64,000 nt of DNA from Flavivirga amylovorans (GTDB lineage Bacteria; Bacteroidota; Bacteroidia; Flavobacteriales; Flavobacteriaceae): positions 434,001-498,000 of the forward strand of contig NZ_JAUOEM010000001.1 in NCBI RefSeq assembly GCF_030540875.1, in the 5' to 3' direction. Position numbers and translations under genes: made by a program. How positions within the stretch are numbered: position 1 is the stretch's first letter; the number at the start of each line of letters is the position of its first letter. Of the stretch, positions 16,522 to 25,910 are shown one piece after another. Below the pieces are notes generated by a model, which was given only the letters and a program-made list of their open reading frames with translations, was not told where the DNA came from and ran no database searches.

Positions 16522-17733
16522 TTATTTAGTTGATAATTGAATGAATGCAGCCGATTTAAAAATATTGAAACCAGCTCCGGCAATCTTGTCTAATTTGAGA
16601 TTAAAGACTTTTCCATTGTAAGTTATCTCATATTCATCGCCAGAATTAAATTTATAAGAACCTATTAATTTATTTGTGGAACCAGATGTATCAGATAATC
16701 TTAAGATTACTAAATCACTAGATTTATTGAGATAAACACAACTAACTTTTATATCATCAGTTATTTGAATATAATAACCCTTTTTAAGCCAGCCATAAAA
16801 ATCAGATGTCGTCTCAACGAGTCCAAATTCCTTGTCATAGGTTTTAGGTCTAGTCGCTATCGTATACTTACCATAATTATTAGAGTCTATAGCATAATAT
16901 GCTTCATAAATAGCTTTTTTAAAAGCATCATATGAAATATATATGTAACCATCATTACCCGAGTTTGGTCCATACGAATTTAATAATTTAAACTCTTTTT
17001 TGTCATCATCATAGCCAACACACAAAAGAGCGTGATAAAAATATTTCTTGCTTGTATCATTCAATGGTTTTTGCCAAACAAATTTTTTCTTGTTCGGACG
17101 AATATCATCCATGAAATTCGCAATTTTTGAATCTAACCAAACGGCAACTCCAACTGGGTTACCATTAAATATTTCATATTTAATTGGATAGATATCAGAT
17201 ATGGGAATATTTTTGCTTGCATAAATTGTTTTCCAGTCTTCAATAGTGTATCGCTCCGCATTCCTTTTAGCTAGATATGAAGGTGAAGTATTACAGTTTT
17301 TTTCTTTATATGGCATATCATTCCAAAAGCAAACTCCATTCTTTTTTAAAAATTCAAATGCGTTTGAAAAATGAATACCTTCTCCACATTTCCCTGCCAT
17401 ACCTTTTAAGCTATTAAATATAAATGTTGGACTCATCAATATGTTAGGATTATTTTCCTCAATTCTTTCTTGATAAGTTTTTAGACCGTATCCCAAAGTC
17501 CATGCTACGCAACTTCCTTGTGTTGAACCCTGATTACCTGGTATTGGCATCAATGAACTTAAATCTCTTTTTTTTTCAATAAATCTTGGTCGTGCTGGGA
17601 TGAATTTTTGTAGTGGGAGTGAGTCTAAGAGTTCTTGTGAAGGTATTTTTAGTCCGTATTTATTCGTTTGATTTTCCTGAGAAAAAGAAACTGCAGATAG
17701 TATTATTAGAATTAGTGTGACTACTTTTTTCAT
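16522..17733 (-). CDS. Secreted papain-like cysteine peptidase (C1A)
   Basis: A 403-residue protein with a Sec signal peptide (ends 'AVSFSQ'). The C1A catalytic set is visible: the oxyanion Gln and nucleophile in 'QGSTQGSCVAW' (Gln72, Cys75), 'YHALLCVGYDDD' with His234, and 'LLNSYGPNSGNDGY' with Asn252. A ~120-residue C-terminal beta-rich extension follows the peptidase domain. No long inhibitory propeptide is evident between the signal and the catalytic domain. It starts 2 bp after the stop of the upstream gene 17735-19159, so the two are surely cotranscribed and probably act together. The target is unknown. Confidence 0.9.
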   Translation of the reverse strand: MKKVVTLILIILSAVSFSQENQTNKYGLKIPSQELLDSLPLQKFIPARPRFIEKKRDLSSLMPIPGNQGSTQGSCVAWTLGYGLKTYQERIEENNPNILMSPTFIFNSLKGMAGKCGEGIHFSNAFEFLKKNGVCFWNDMPYKEKNCNTSPSYLAKRNAERYTIEDWKTIYASKNIPISDIYPIKYEIFNGNPVGVAVWLDSKIANFMDDIRPNKKKFVWQKPLNDTSKKYFYHALLCVGYDDDKKEFKLLNSYGPNSGNDGYIYISYDAFKKAIYEAYYAIDSNNYGKYTIATRPKTYDKEFGLVETTSDFYGWLKKGYYIQITDDIKVSCVYLNKSSDLVILRLSDTSGSTNKLIGSYKFNSGDEYEITYNGKVFNLKLDKIAGAGFNIFKSAAFIQLSTK

Positions 17734-17734
17734 T

Positions 17735-19159
17735 TTAAAAAGAATAATTAAGACCCAAATAGATACCTTTTGGAGTTGTTTGGAATTTATAAGATAAATC
17801 TTCTTTTAGAACGCTTGTTGAAGAAACAGTTTCATCCAACTTTAAGTCATTTAGTTCTGGTTCCCAAGTCCAAATGGGACCAATTGAAAAAGCAAAATTT
17901 GAAACTGGAATGGAGAATCCACCACCTAAAAGTAAATACGGTCTCTCTTTTGTAGGGTCAACACCAATTTGGATTAACGGAGACAAGAATTGCGAATTAA
18001 TATCAAAGTTTAGGTTTAAGAAAATACCTGTTACAACTGTGTTTTTATCTATATCATTCTGTGTCACAATTAATTCATCTTGGTCATTTGTTGTTACACC
18101 AAAACCATTTAATGTTGCACTAGAGTAAAATAAACCTGTTCCAATTTTTGGGGTTATAAAATCGTATTTCTGTATTAAAAATTTATGCTCTTTTATTTTT
18201 GATTTGTCTTCTAAGGTGAAATCTTTTTTGAGTTCACGTGTAGAAAGTGAAATATTGAGTTTAATGGACTTGCCCTGTTTTAATTTCAAAGGTTTAATTC
18301 TATAATAATTGTTAAAATCAGGTGATTTTTTTTTCAATGAAACCTTTATTTGAATCATATAAGTTTTTAATAGTTCAATTAACCTTTTGATGTTTTTATA
18401 GCTTGATGAAAGCTCTTTATGAAATTGCCGTATTCTCTGTTTTAGAACTCCTTTACTAACGTCATCAATCTTTTTAGCATCATCATTAATCTGAAAAAGC
18501 TTGGCAACAATTTCATTATCGTTTTCTTCAATTCTTTTAATAATTTCTTCTGCTGCAGAATAACTTATTTGTACTTTATTTGGAGAATCAGCTTTATACA
18601 AATTTTGAATAATGTTCTTTACTTTTTTCTCTTCTTCGAGTAATTCCAATTCTAAAAGAGCATCCATCATCTGCCAATACTTGCATAAATCGCTTCCTGC
18701 TTTGAAACTACCTGCCTTGAAACCGTTATAGACTTCTGGGAATATCTTACTTACTCTATCATTACCATTAATATTAGAACAATCTATTGGCTGATAACCG
18801 GACGAACCCGCTTTCAATAATGATGAGCCACCTGCTAAGCCTGTTAAATTTTCTTTGAAGAACTTTTTAACCTCTTCCACTCTTAGGTCATTTATTACGC
18901 TATCTTGAATAACAAGCTTGTACTGAAGGGGGTTAATCCAGTTCAGGTAGATGTCAATCGAGTTTCTTTTTAAGTTCAATGTTACTTCTTTACCTATTGA
19001 TTCTGTATTGCTCTGATACTTTACATCTTTAACAATATAGGTTTCATCCTTGTTGATTGTGAGGAAAAAATTCTCTTTCTTACCGATTTTAATAGGGCTT
19101 TCTTGAGCAAATACTGAAATACTCAGAATAAGAGATAAAATGATTGGTAATTTATTCAT
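17735..19159 (-). CDS. Exported protein of unknown function, partner of the C1A peptidase
   Basis: A 474-residue protein with a Sec signal (ends 'SVFAQ'). Three parts can be seen: an N-terminal beta-rich section (about 20-110), a long alpha-helical, charged middle (about 160-280) that may form coiled coils, and a C-terminal section (about 320-474). The last part has alternating strands ('GTGLFYSSATLNGFGV', 'PYLLLGGGFSIPVSNFAFSIGP') ending in 'YLGLNYSF', like the last strand of an outer-membrane barrel or porin-like domain. It has no family I recognise. It is the first gene of a two-gene unit with the peptidase. A surface-anchored adaptor or substrate for the peptidase is one possibility (inference). 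Confidence 0.7.
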   Translation of the reverse strand: MNKLPIILSLILSISVFAQESPIKIGKKENFFLTINKDETYIVKDVKYQSNTESIGKEVTLNLKRNSIDIYLNWINPLQYKLVIQDSVINDLRVEEVKKFFKENLTGLAGGSSLLKAGSSGYQPIDCSNINGNDRVSKIFPEVYNGFKAGSFKAGSDLCKYWQMMDALLELELLEEEKKVKNIIQNLYKADSPNKVQISYSAAEEIIKRIEENDNEIVAKLFQINDDAKKIDDVSKGVLKQRIRQFHKELSSSYKNIKRLIELLKTYMIQIKVSLKKKSPDFNNYYRIKPLKLKQGKSIKLNISLSTRELKKDFTLEDKSKIKEHKFLIQKYDFITPKIGTGLFYSSATLNGFGVTTNDQDELIVTQNDIDKNTVVTGIFLNLNFDINSQFLSPLIQIGVDPTKERPYLLLGGGFSIPVSNFAFSIGPIWTWEPELNDLKLDETVSSTSVLKEDLSYKFQTTPKGIYLGLNYSF

Positions 19160-19543
19160 AATTAGAATGTTTGGTTGGTTTTTGTAATATAAAACATAAT
19201 AATTATATTACAAAACATAAAGATATTTCTTATTAAAAATTTAGAAATACCCAATAACAGGTATTTTTAACCAGCCATTACCCTTAATATGAGATGAGTA
19301 TGAAAAAAGAGGAGATATCTTTTTGGTAAGTGTTGTTTATGAAAGTAGCAGTGCTATATAGGTGAATAAAACGAATTAGAGGCAATGTACTTTTGCTATA
19401 TACAGTATAGAGGCAGGCAATGTAATAAATACTTAGACCAGAATACATACATGTATTTTTTAGAATTGTTGGAAAATACATTGTTGATTGGTAGATGAGA
19501 TAATGGTGTATGTAAGGTTGTGAAGTTATGTGGTTTGTGGTGA
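19160..19543. other. Intergenic region between peptidase unit and Wadjet operon
   Basis: 384 bp of AT-rich sequence. It should hold the promoter of the 17735-19159 gene and the end of the jet transcript. I see no clear hairpin terminator and no convincing gene; a 65-codon minus frame at 19284-19481 is rich in Tyr/Ile/Ser with no motif and is taken as chance. Confidence 0.5.
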
Positions 19544-20515
19544 TTAAATTATATTCTTGGATTCCAATAATTCAATTAAGCCCATTGACTCCTCTTCAAT
19601 CCAAATGTTTTTGCTAATTAAGCTTTCTATTATTTTAATTTGTGAATCATTATAATCTGACTCTTTTAATCTAGATAGTTTTTCAGGTTTCCATTTGCTC
19701 TTATGATTTGGAGAGTTTACAGGTAAAGCATTATCTAAATTTAATGGCTCTAACAATTCTATACCTTTCCCTTTAGAGTTAAAGATGTTTTTTACTCTTG
19801 AAAAAATAGATAGCCCATGATAATCCCAATCACAGAAGTAATAGATAGGGTATTTGAATTTTTCAAGTGGTAAATCCACAAGAGGTTTAGTGTTGTTTCC
19901 ACCGACATACCATAATTCAATACCATTTCTTTTATACTCAGTGGGTACTTTTAAACATGCGATGTTTTCACATAATACAATTACTTTTGGATTTTTGCAA
20001 TCGACCACTATTCGCCACTGGTTATTTTTAGCATCTTTTTCTGGAAACTCTTCTATTTCCAAAAGTTTTAAAACATCCTTTTTTAATCCAGGTTTGCCTG
20101 CTAAATATTTTGCTCCTTTTCCTTTGAATACTCTATTAGAGAAGGTGTATTCAGTAGTTAAGACTTTTTTTAATTCTTTATTATTATTAAATATGAATAT
20201 TAAAGATTTTAAATCATCTTCTGTATACCTTTTTACTGCACTGTTCTCAATACCAGATTTTTTGAAGAATGACAGGTAGTAGTTATACATATCTTCGAAA
20301 TTTTCTTCATAATATTTATAGTACCTATCACTTGCTTCAATTATTGAATGATTTCCAAGCTTGTACCTAATCAATTTTTTCTGATTAAATAAAACTTGAT
20401 TAATAAAAGCGTTACTAGTTATTTTTAACCTTGTTCGCTTTTTTACATAAAGCTCATTCAATCCTTTTAAATGTCTCCATTCTATATTTTTCAAAGGTGT
20501 AAAATTAATTTTCAT
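19544..20515 (-). CDS. jetD: Wadjet JetD: Toprim-type nuclease subunit
   Basis: 323 residues from the ATG at 20515, which overlaps the end of jetC by 11 bp. A TTG at 20563 would add 16 residues inside jetC. The C-terminal Toprim domain shows its acidic set: Glu183 in 'LCENIACL' and Asp229/Asp231 in 'YFCDWDYHG'. The N-terminal half corresponds to the DUF3322-like arm of JetD proteins. In studied Wadjet systems JetD is the endonuclease that cuts circular plasmid DNA after loop extrusion by JetABC. All key residues seem present, so the system is likely functional. Confidence 0.88.
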   Translation of the reverse strand: MKINFTPLKNIEWRHLKGLNELYVKKRTRLKITSNAFINQVLFNQKKLIRYKLGNHSIIEASDRYYKYYEENFEDMYNYYLSFFKKSGIENSAVKRYTEDDLKSLIFIFNNNKELKKVLTTEYTFSNRVFKGKGAKYLAGKPGLKKDVLKLLEIEEFPEKDAKNNQWRIVVDCKNPKVIVLCENIACLKVPTEYKRNGIELWYVGGNNTKPLVDLPLEKFKYPIYYFCDWDYHGLSIFSRVKNIFNSKGKGIELLEPLNLDNALPVNSPNHKSKWKPEKLSRLKESDYNDSQIKIIESLISKNIWIEEESMGLIELLESKNII

Positions 20516-23500
20516 CAAAATTTCCAAATATTGGTATTGGGTCATAATTGACTCTATCCTCAACTTCTAAATTGTTCTGTAATAAGTATATATTTTGATT
20601 TTTGGCATCTACTTTATTTGGACGGATAGATAATGATAATAATTGATAATCATTTTCTTTTGCGATTTCGTACAACATATCGAAATTACTTCCTAAACCT
20701 TCTGCTTCATCTATAGGCATGAAACGAATACCAGGTTTTGCTTCCTTAGCAAGGGGAGTTTCTTTATCAATCAATGATAATCTAGCTATGCAAAGAAGTG
20801 CTATCGCAGAATATGTTTGACTTGTACTACCAGAATTCTTTCCTAATTTCGACTTAATGAAAAAACTTAAGTCATAATATGATTGAGGACTCAGAAGCAT
20901 TTCAATTGTAGGTCTTATTGTTCGGGAACCACCGCATCTGTGAAACGCTTCAATCATTTTATCCTCTAATGAAACAAAGCTTTCCAATTCGTTAGTAAAG
21001 CTTTTTAATGGCTCCATTAAAGATTTTTCTACTCCAAGGCTTAGCTCTTCATTCACTTTATCTATAAAGTCTTGCATCCACTCTCTAGGAAAAGAATTAT
21101 TGAGACTTTGTTTCAATGTTGCCTTATGATTTCCTGTGATAATCTTATTGTCCGAATTTAAAAAGTTCCTGACTCTACGGACATAGTCTAGCTGTAAACT
21201 TACCTCAGAGTTTACTTCATCAATAATAGAATTGAGTTTTTGTAGTTTCCTTCCATTTAATTGTTGATTTTTAATATTTATATCTCTAAGTCTTTTATTG
21301 ATTCTTTCAATCACTTCTTCTTCTAAGACTTCATCTCCATCAAAAATTTCGGGAGGTAATATCTCTTCACATAATCCTTTAAAATCACCAGTGTCCTTAT
21401 ATCGTTCGTAATTATTCTCCATATAATTACTTGCTAACGTGTTATAAGAAACCAAATAAGAGCGTTCTTTTCCATTCCAATTATTTTCAAGAGATTCGAG
21501 CTCTTCTTTATTAAGTACCCTGTCTTGAATCTCTTTTGCAACCTCCTTATCAAATTCTCGAACAAAATCTATACTTATTTTATTTGCCAATTTTTGTGAT
21601 TCGTCATACTGTTCATCCAGTTCTTTTAACGTTTCTAAAGGGTTAATATCAAGAGTTTTCTCCCTGGTTATAGCTTGCAATTCTCTAAAATAACTTTTAG
21701 AACTTTCAAGTCTGTTAGCTACAATATTATCACTATCAGCCTTATCGCTTTGATAGCCAAACTTTTTTACATATTCACTTATTTGACTTAACTCAATCGG
21801 CTCAACGAAGTCTTCTAATTCAGTTTCTAGATTGTTCAATAGTGTTTTTAGGTTTGTTCTTTTCTTGTCAATTTCGTTGAAAGCTTTATTTGCAAGATTT
21901 ACTTGTTCATCAATTTGGTTGGCACTATCAAATAAAGAAGCATATTTTTCAATTTCATCTGGAGTAAGGTCATATAGTTCGTAATGTTCGGTGTCCTTTA
22001 TCTCTTTACGAGAGTTCCAATCTTGAATATAACCAGAAGGATTGTCAAGGCTCTCGAAGACATCTTTTAGCGTATTATAAAGTGTTTTATTCTTTTGAAG
22101 TTCTGCTATATCGTCTTCAAGCAAGTTACTTTGAGACTTGAAATATTTTTCTATTTCATTTTTATCTAATTTATCAAAGACTGGCTCATTAACATGTTCT
22201 ATAAACTCTTTAATACCATTTAGGTTTATCCAAAAACCGTTTTGCTCTGTTTTATAAACATTGAAATCTTCAATTAATTCTTTTGGTCTTGGAACATATC
22301 TATAATTTGGGGTGCTTGGTTCATCAACCTTAATATCTTCTCTTTGGTATTTATGAATAATACTTTCTTCCTGAAGATTAAGGGCTCTTTTCAAATTCAT
22401 TGCCCAATATGCCAAAGAATTTGGATTATTGATGTTGTTCAAAGATTTTAATTTGTTCTTGGTCAATATGCTCTCACTAATATTATTTATCTCTGTAACT
22501 ATTTCAAGAAGTATATTTTTGCCCCAGGATTTTTGCTCAAAAAATGTAAATATGTCCTTTTGATTTAGTTTTTCTATCAGTAAGTTTATATTATCTATTT
22601 TGCTTTTTGATTTGTGGTATAAACGATATTTATTGAGGACTTCCTCTTTGCCACAATCGAACTTTTCCATCCATCCAAAGAAGAACTTTATGCTATCACT
22701 TTTTGTTTTCCATTCATTTTTGGTATCAACAGTATTTTGATAATTCTTTTCTATTTTATCTAATTCGGATTTAATGATTTCAATCTTTTCACGTACTATG
22801 ACCTTTAAACAAGACAGAGCTTCTATACTTCTGTTGTATTTACCTAAAACCGTTTTTACTTCTTTTTCAGTAATATTATTTTTATTATTTAAATGGTGAT
22901 ACTTAGCCAGAAGATAGTACTCTTTGAGGGTATCTCTTTGTTTTTTAATTTTCAGTAAATCAGCTAATTCTGTATGTTTATTCTTTAGTTTCTGTATTTC
23001 ACTAGAATTTTCTTTATATTCTTCAACATCTGAATTCAACTCAGTTACTGCTTTGTTAAAATTATCTTTAAATTTTTTTTCCGCTTCGTCGCCAAATAAA
23101 AAACGTTTTAACTTCTCACTTTTAGATATATCTAAAGATCTTCTGGAAAAGGCTTGTATTATATTTGAGTAACTAAGTAGTGCTTTACGATTTTTAGATA
23201 TATCAACTGGAATAATAGAGTTTTCTGTATTACACAATATTTTATGATAACGACCTAGTTTCTGCCATGATTCGCAGGTAATTCCTATTACGTCACTTAT
23301 ATGTTCTTTTACTCGTTCAATTGGTAATATTTCTCCGTCTTGAATTAAATCTGAATAACTTAACAAAGTAGAAAATGGCACTAATTTGGTGTCTTCGCTA
23401 AAGTCATTACCATTTTGGATAATAAACATTTGGGAAGCACCTGAACTCTCTAAATAGATACCTATGACAATGTAATTGGCTTCTAAAGTCTCTATGTTGA

Positions 23501-23762
23501 GGAAAGCATAACCATAGTCAGTTCCTCTACCTTTCCTGGGCAGGACCATTGTTTTGGGAAGTCTTTCTTCAGCACTTATGGTTGGAGAATAAAAAACTGA
23601 CGTTCCTACAAAAATCAGTTGTAATAAATCTGAAATTAAACTTTTACCTGAACCGCCCTCACCAACAAAGTCTGTTCTGAAAGAATTGAACTCATAGTCA
23701 AAGTTTTGATGATGAATAATTCCTAGGGTCGATAACCTCTTTATTTTTGGATATATTTTCAT
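20505..23762 (-). CDS. jetC: Wadjet JetC: SMC/MukB-like ATPase
   Basis: A 1085-residue SMC-type ATPase. The Walker A is 'GEGGSGKS' (34-41). A long coiled-coil region with a central hinge-like interval (about 470-720) spans the middle. A signature-like 'SGSTSQTYSAIALL' precedes a Walker B of the form 'FMPIDEAEGLG' (from about 1014). JetC is the MukB-like motor of Wadjet that extrudes DNA loops and senses small circular DNA. Its start overlaps jetB by 4 bp and its end overlaps jetD by 11 bp, giving tight translational coupling. Confidence 0.92.
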   Translation of the reverse strand: MKIYPKIKRLSTLGIIHHQNFDYEFNSFRTDFVGEGGSGKSLISDLLQLIFVGTSVFYSPTISAEERLPKTMVLPRKGRGTDYGYAFLNIETLEANYIVIGIYLESSGASQMFIIQNGNDFSEDTKLVPFSTLLSYSDLIQDGEILPIERVKEHISDVIGITCESWQKLGRYHKILCNTENSIIPVDISKNRKALLSYSNIIQAFSRRSLDISKSEKLKRFLFGDEAEKKFKDNFNKAVTELNSDVEEYKENSSEIQKLKNKHTELADLLKIKKQRDTLKEYYLLAKYHHLNNKNNITEKEVKTVLGKYNRSIEALSCLKVIVREKIEIIKSELDKIEKNYQNTVDTKNEWKTKSDSIKFFFGWMEKFDCGKEEVLNKYRLYHKSKSKIDNINLLIEKLNQKDIFTFFEQKSWGKNILLEIVTEINNISESILTKNKLKSLNNINNPNSLAYWAMNLKRALNLQEESIIHKYQREDIKVDEPSTPNYRYVPRPKELIEDFNVYKTEQNGFWINLNGIKEFIEHVNEPVFDKLDKNEIEKYFKSQSNLLEDDIAELQKNKTLYNTLKDVFESLDNPSGYIQDWNSRKEIKDTEHYELYDLTPDEIEKYASLFDSANQIDEQVNLANKAFNEIDKKRTNLKTLLNNLETELEDFVEPIELSQISEYVKKFGYQSDKADSDNIVANRLESSKSYFRELQAITREKTLDINPLETLKELDEQYDESQKLANKISIDFVREFDKEVAKEIQDRVLNKEELESLENNWNGKERSYLVSYNTLASNYMENNYERYKDTGDFKGLCEEILPPEIFDGDEVLEEEVIERINKRLRDINIKNQQLNGRKLQKLNSIIDEVNSEVSLQLDYVRRVRNFLNSDNKIITGNHKATLKQSLNNSFPREWMQDFIDKVNEELSLGVEKSLMEPLKSFTNELESFVSLEDKMIEAFHRCGGSRTIRPTIEMLLSPQSYYDLSFFIKSKLGKNSGSTSQTYSAIALLCIARLSLIDKETPLAKEAKPGIRFMPIDEAEGLGSNFDMLYEIAKENDYQLLSLSIRPNKVDAKNQNIYLLQNNLEVEDRVNYDPIPIFGNFDEN

Positions 23763-24409
23763 TTTAATTCTTTGAGTATTTCGTCTATATCTTGAATTTC
23801 CTTTTCGTAGAAATTTATTAATCTATCAAAAGCGGGCAATGGTTCAAATTCATCGTTTGATATTGTAAACCATCCTATTTTACTGAATTCATTTAATGCA
23901 TTTTTTATTGTCCTATCTATTGCATCGTCATTAAGATTGCTAGGCAGTAAATTATTTGATTTAGCAATTAATCTATAGAGACCGGGTTTTATATCGTCAT
24001 AGTCTATCCTTATCTTTTCTTTTAGTTTACTAATAGAATTCAATTCAATCTCCTTATGAATAAATAATACTTCGTATATAATCAGACCAATTATCACATA
24101 CTCATTTTTAAGGAAATGTCTATTGTCAGAGGTGATTTTTCCTCTATCATTAGGAGATTCAAAATCTAGGAAATAGTATTTCCTGGGAATTTCACCTCCA
24201 GACGATAGGTTAATTTTGAAGAGGTCTTTATAATAAAGTTTTAGGCTTTCTTCGTTATTAACAATGTAATTGTAAAGCTCTATTTGATTCCCTGCTTGTT
24301 GTATATGCACTCCATCCTTCAAGCTATAATCAAGCTTTGCAAATAAATCTTTTGTATTTCTATGACGTAGAAAGTCTTCTATTTTGTTTTCGTTACTTCC
24401 ATTTTCCAT
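23759..24409 (-). CDS. jetB: Wadjet JetB: MukE-like subunit
   Basis: A 216-residue, mostly helical winged-helix-type protein with no signal or membrane span. It is assigned mainly by position and size between the kleisin-like jetA and the SMC-like jetC, matching the fixed jetABCD order. Text such as 'RHFLKNEYVIIGLIIYEVLFI' and 'GWFTISNDEFEPLPAFDRLINFY' fits a MukE/JetB-like KITE fold. It overlaps jetA by 31 bp and jetC by 4 bp. Confidence 0.85.
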   Translation of the reverse strand: MENGSNENKIEDFLRHRNTKDLFAKLDYSLKDGVHIQQAGNQIELYNYIVNNEESLKLYYKDLFKINLSSGGEIPRKYYFLDFESPNDRGKITSDNRHFLKNEYVIIGLIIYEVLFIHKEIELNSISKLKEKIRIDYDDIKPGLYRLIAKSNNLLPSNLNDDAIDRTIKNALNEFSKIGWFTISNDEFEPLPAFDRLINFYEKEIQDIDEILKELK

Positions 24410-25758
24410 AGTGCTATGTTTTTAAAATATTCGTTGGTTTCCAATTGGTTATAAGTTGTCAACTCTAATTTTTTGTCCTTTCTGATTTTAACAACAATGT
24501 TGAACAAAACTGTAATTGCTATTTCGGAATCATTATCTTCATTTAAAATCTTGTAGAAAACTTCGCTTAAATTCAACTGCTGTCTTAATTCTATTTCTGA
24601 AATAATATAGTTTTCCCAAACTGAGATTTTTTCTTGCCGCTCTATTACCTTTAAAGTCCTCAGTTTGTTTCTCTCAACTATCGAGAGGTTTTGTGGATAT
24701 TTAATAAGTTTCTTGGGCTTTGGAGGGAAAAGCTCTAAGTCCTTTCTTAGAACTGTGAAGTTAGGTACTTCAATGTGCAATTTAGGTGTGGGTACGGAAA
24801 AGGGGAATACAATTGATTTTGAGCTATTTATATATTCAATACTACTTTTGTCTAAAAGATATCTTGTGAATTTTTGAATTTTAGAATTGAATCGAGGTCG
24901 ATTCAAAGTTGAAAACAATTGTCGAATTCTGGGTTGAATTCTTTCTAGTTTTCTATCAATAGTATTCAATCTGGCATTTACCAACCTTATAAATAAATGC
25001 ACTTCTGTGATTAAATCATTTATGTAATTATCATCAATATCTTTTGTATCGAGTATATTTCGTATTGTCTTTGTTTCTTCATAAGCTGACCTTAATTCTC
25101 GGCTTTGTTCTTGTGCAATATCTAGGTTATCTTCTACGCTTTTTAGTACATCAATAAACTTGTGTTCGGTAAAATTTGATTCTTTTTTTAGTTGCTCTAC
25201 TGAGTTGGCTATTTGCTTTTCTAAAAAATCTATTTGCTCTCTTAATTCAGGCTCAAATCTTTTGTATTGATTTTCCAACCAATTTTGTAAATCATTGTCG
25301 TTGTCTATGTCTTTCAGTAGCTTTATTAAGTCAGAACATAATTGCTTAATACGAGTCGGGTTAAATGCTCCCTTTAAAGTGGTTTTGGCGTGTTCACAGA
25401 ACTTATAGGCGTAGTCCTTGAAAAAATATCTTTGACTTTCTTGGTCATAGTCCAAAAAATATTCTTGTAAATGATGTATGTAGGCACTGTAATCTTCCTT
25501 TTGTAATCTTATAGTTGGAGGTCTTACTTTGATAAAGGCATCATGGATGTTTTTCTCTGTAAATAGGTTGTTTATAAAATCACCCGCTATAACTTTTTCA
25601 TACAGAAAGACAATTGCCAAACCAACGGTTTTTTGGGGAAATAGTCGAGCATAAGTATAATCGTCGTTAATCTCATCAAAAAAATTAAATTCTATTTTTT
25701 TGTCTAAATTCAAATTAAATATTATTTCATCATTGATATATTTTCTATTCCAAACCAA
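24379..25758 (-). CDS. jetA: Wadjet JetA: MukF/kleisin-like subunit
   Basis: A 459-residue protein. The N-terminal region (about 20-130) looks like winged-helix folds, the middle is a long helical bundle/coiled coil (about 150-290), and the C-terminal part is a kleisin-like bridge. It is the MukF-like subunit that links the JetC heads and JetB. The frame opens with TTG at 25758 directly after an in-frame stop. No ATG occurs near the N-terminus, so TTG is either the true start or the 5' end has been altered. This matters because the start lies inside the helicase remnant (25722-25910) read in another frame. Confidence 0.88.
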   Translation of the reverse strand: MVWNRKYINDEIIFNLNLDKKIEFNFFDEINDDYTYARLFPQKTVGLAIVFLYEKVIAGDFINNLFTEKNIHDAFIKVRPPTIRLQKEDYSAYIHHLQEYFLDYDQESQRYFFKDYAYKFCEHAKTTLKGAFNPTRIKQLCSDLIKLLKDIDNDNDLQNWLENQYKRFEPELREQIDFLEKQIANSVEQLKKESNFTEHKFIDVLKSVEDNLDIAQEQSRELRSAYEETKTIRNILDTKDIDDNYINDLITEVHLFIRLVNARLNTIDRKLERIQPRIRQLFSTLNRPRFNSKIQKFTRYLLDKSSIEYINSSKSIVFPFSVPTPKLHIEVPNFTVLRKDLELFPPKPKKLIKYPQNLSIVERNKLRTLKVIERQEKISVWENYIISEIELRQQLNLSEVFYKILNEDNDSEIAITVLFNIVVKIRKDKKLELTTYNQLETNEYFKNIALWKMEVTKTK

Positions 25759-25910
25759 TTACTAATATTATCCATCGCATTTGTACTCATTTCAGAAAGG
25801 CGAATTGTAACTAGGTTCTCTTTTGCTCTGGAACAGGAGGCATAACACATATTTTTTGTTTTTTCTTTTCTAACTACTTCTTTTAAATTGGCTAACCTTT
25901 CTTGAATTCT
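25722..25910 (-). pseudogene. Remnant of a UvrD/Rep-type helicase C-terminus
   Basis: Between the TrlF-like stop and the jetA start, one minus-strand frame reads 62 codons to a TAA. It contains 'MCYASCSRAKENLV' and, further on, 'NWFGIENI'. The first matches helicase motif VI of UvrD-type superfamily 1 enzymes (YVACSRAKENL). The frame has no start and no helicase body upstream, because the TrlF-like gene occupies that DNA in a different frame. I read it as the 3' end of a deleted helicase gene. Its tail overlaps the first 37 bp of jetA. Confidence 0.7.

Noticed and set aside
19284-19481. 65-codon minus-strand frame
   Set aside because: Tyr/Ile/Ser-rich chance reading in an AT-rich spacer, with no start context or homology.
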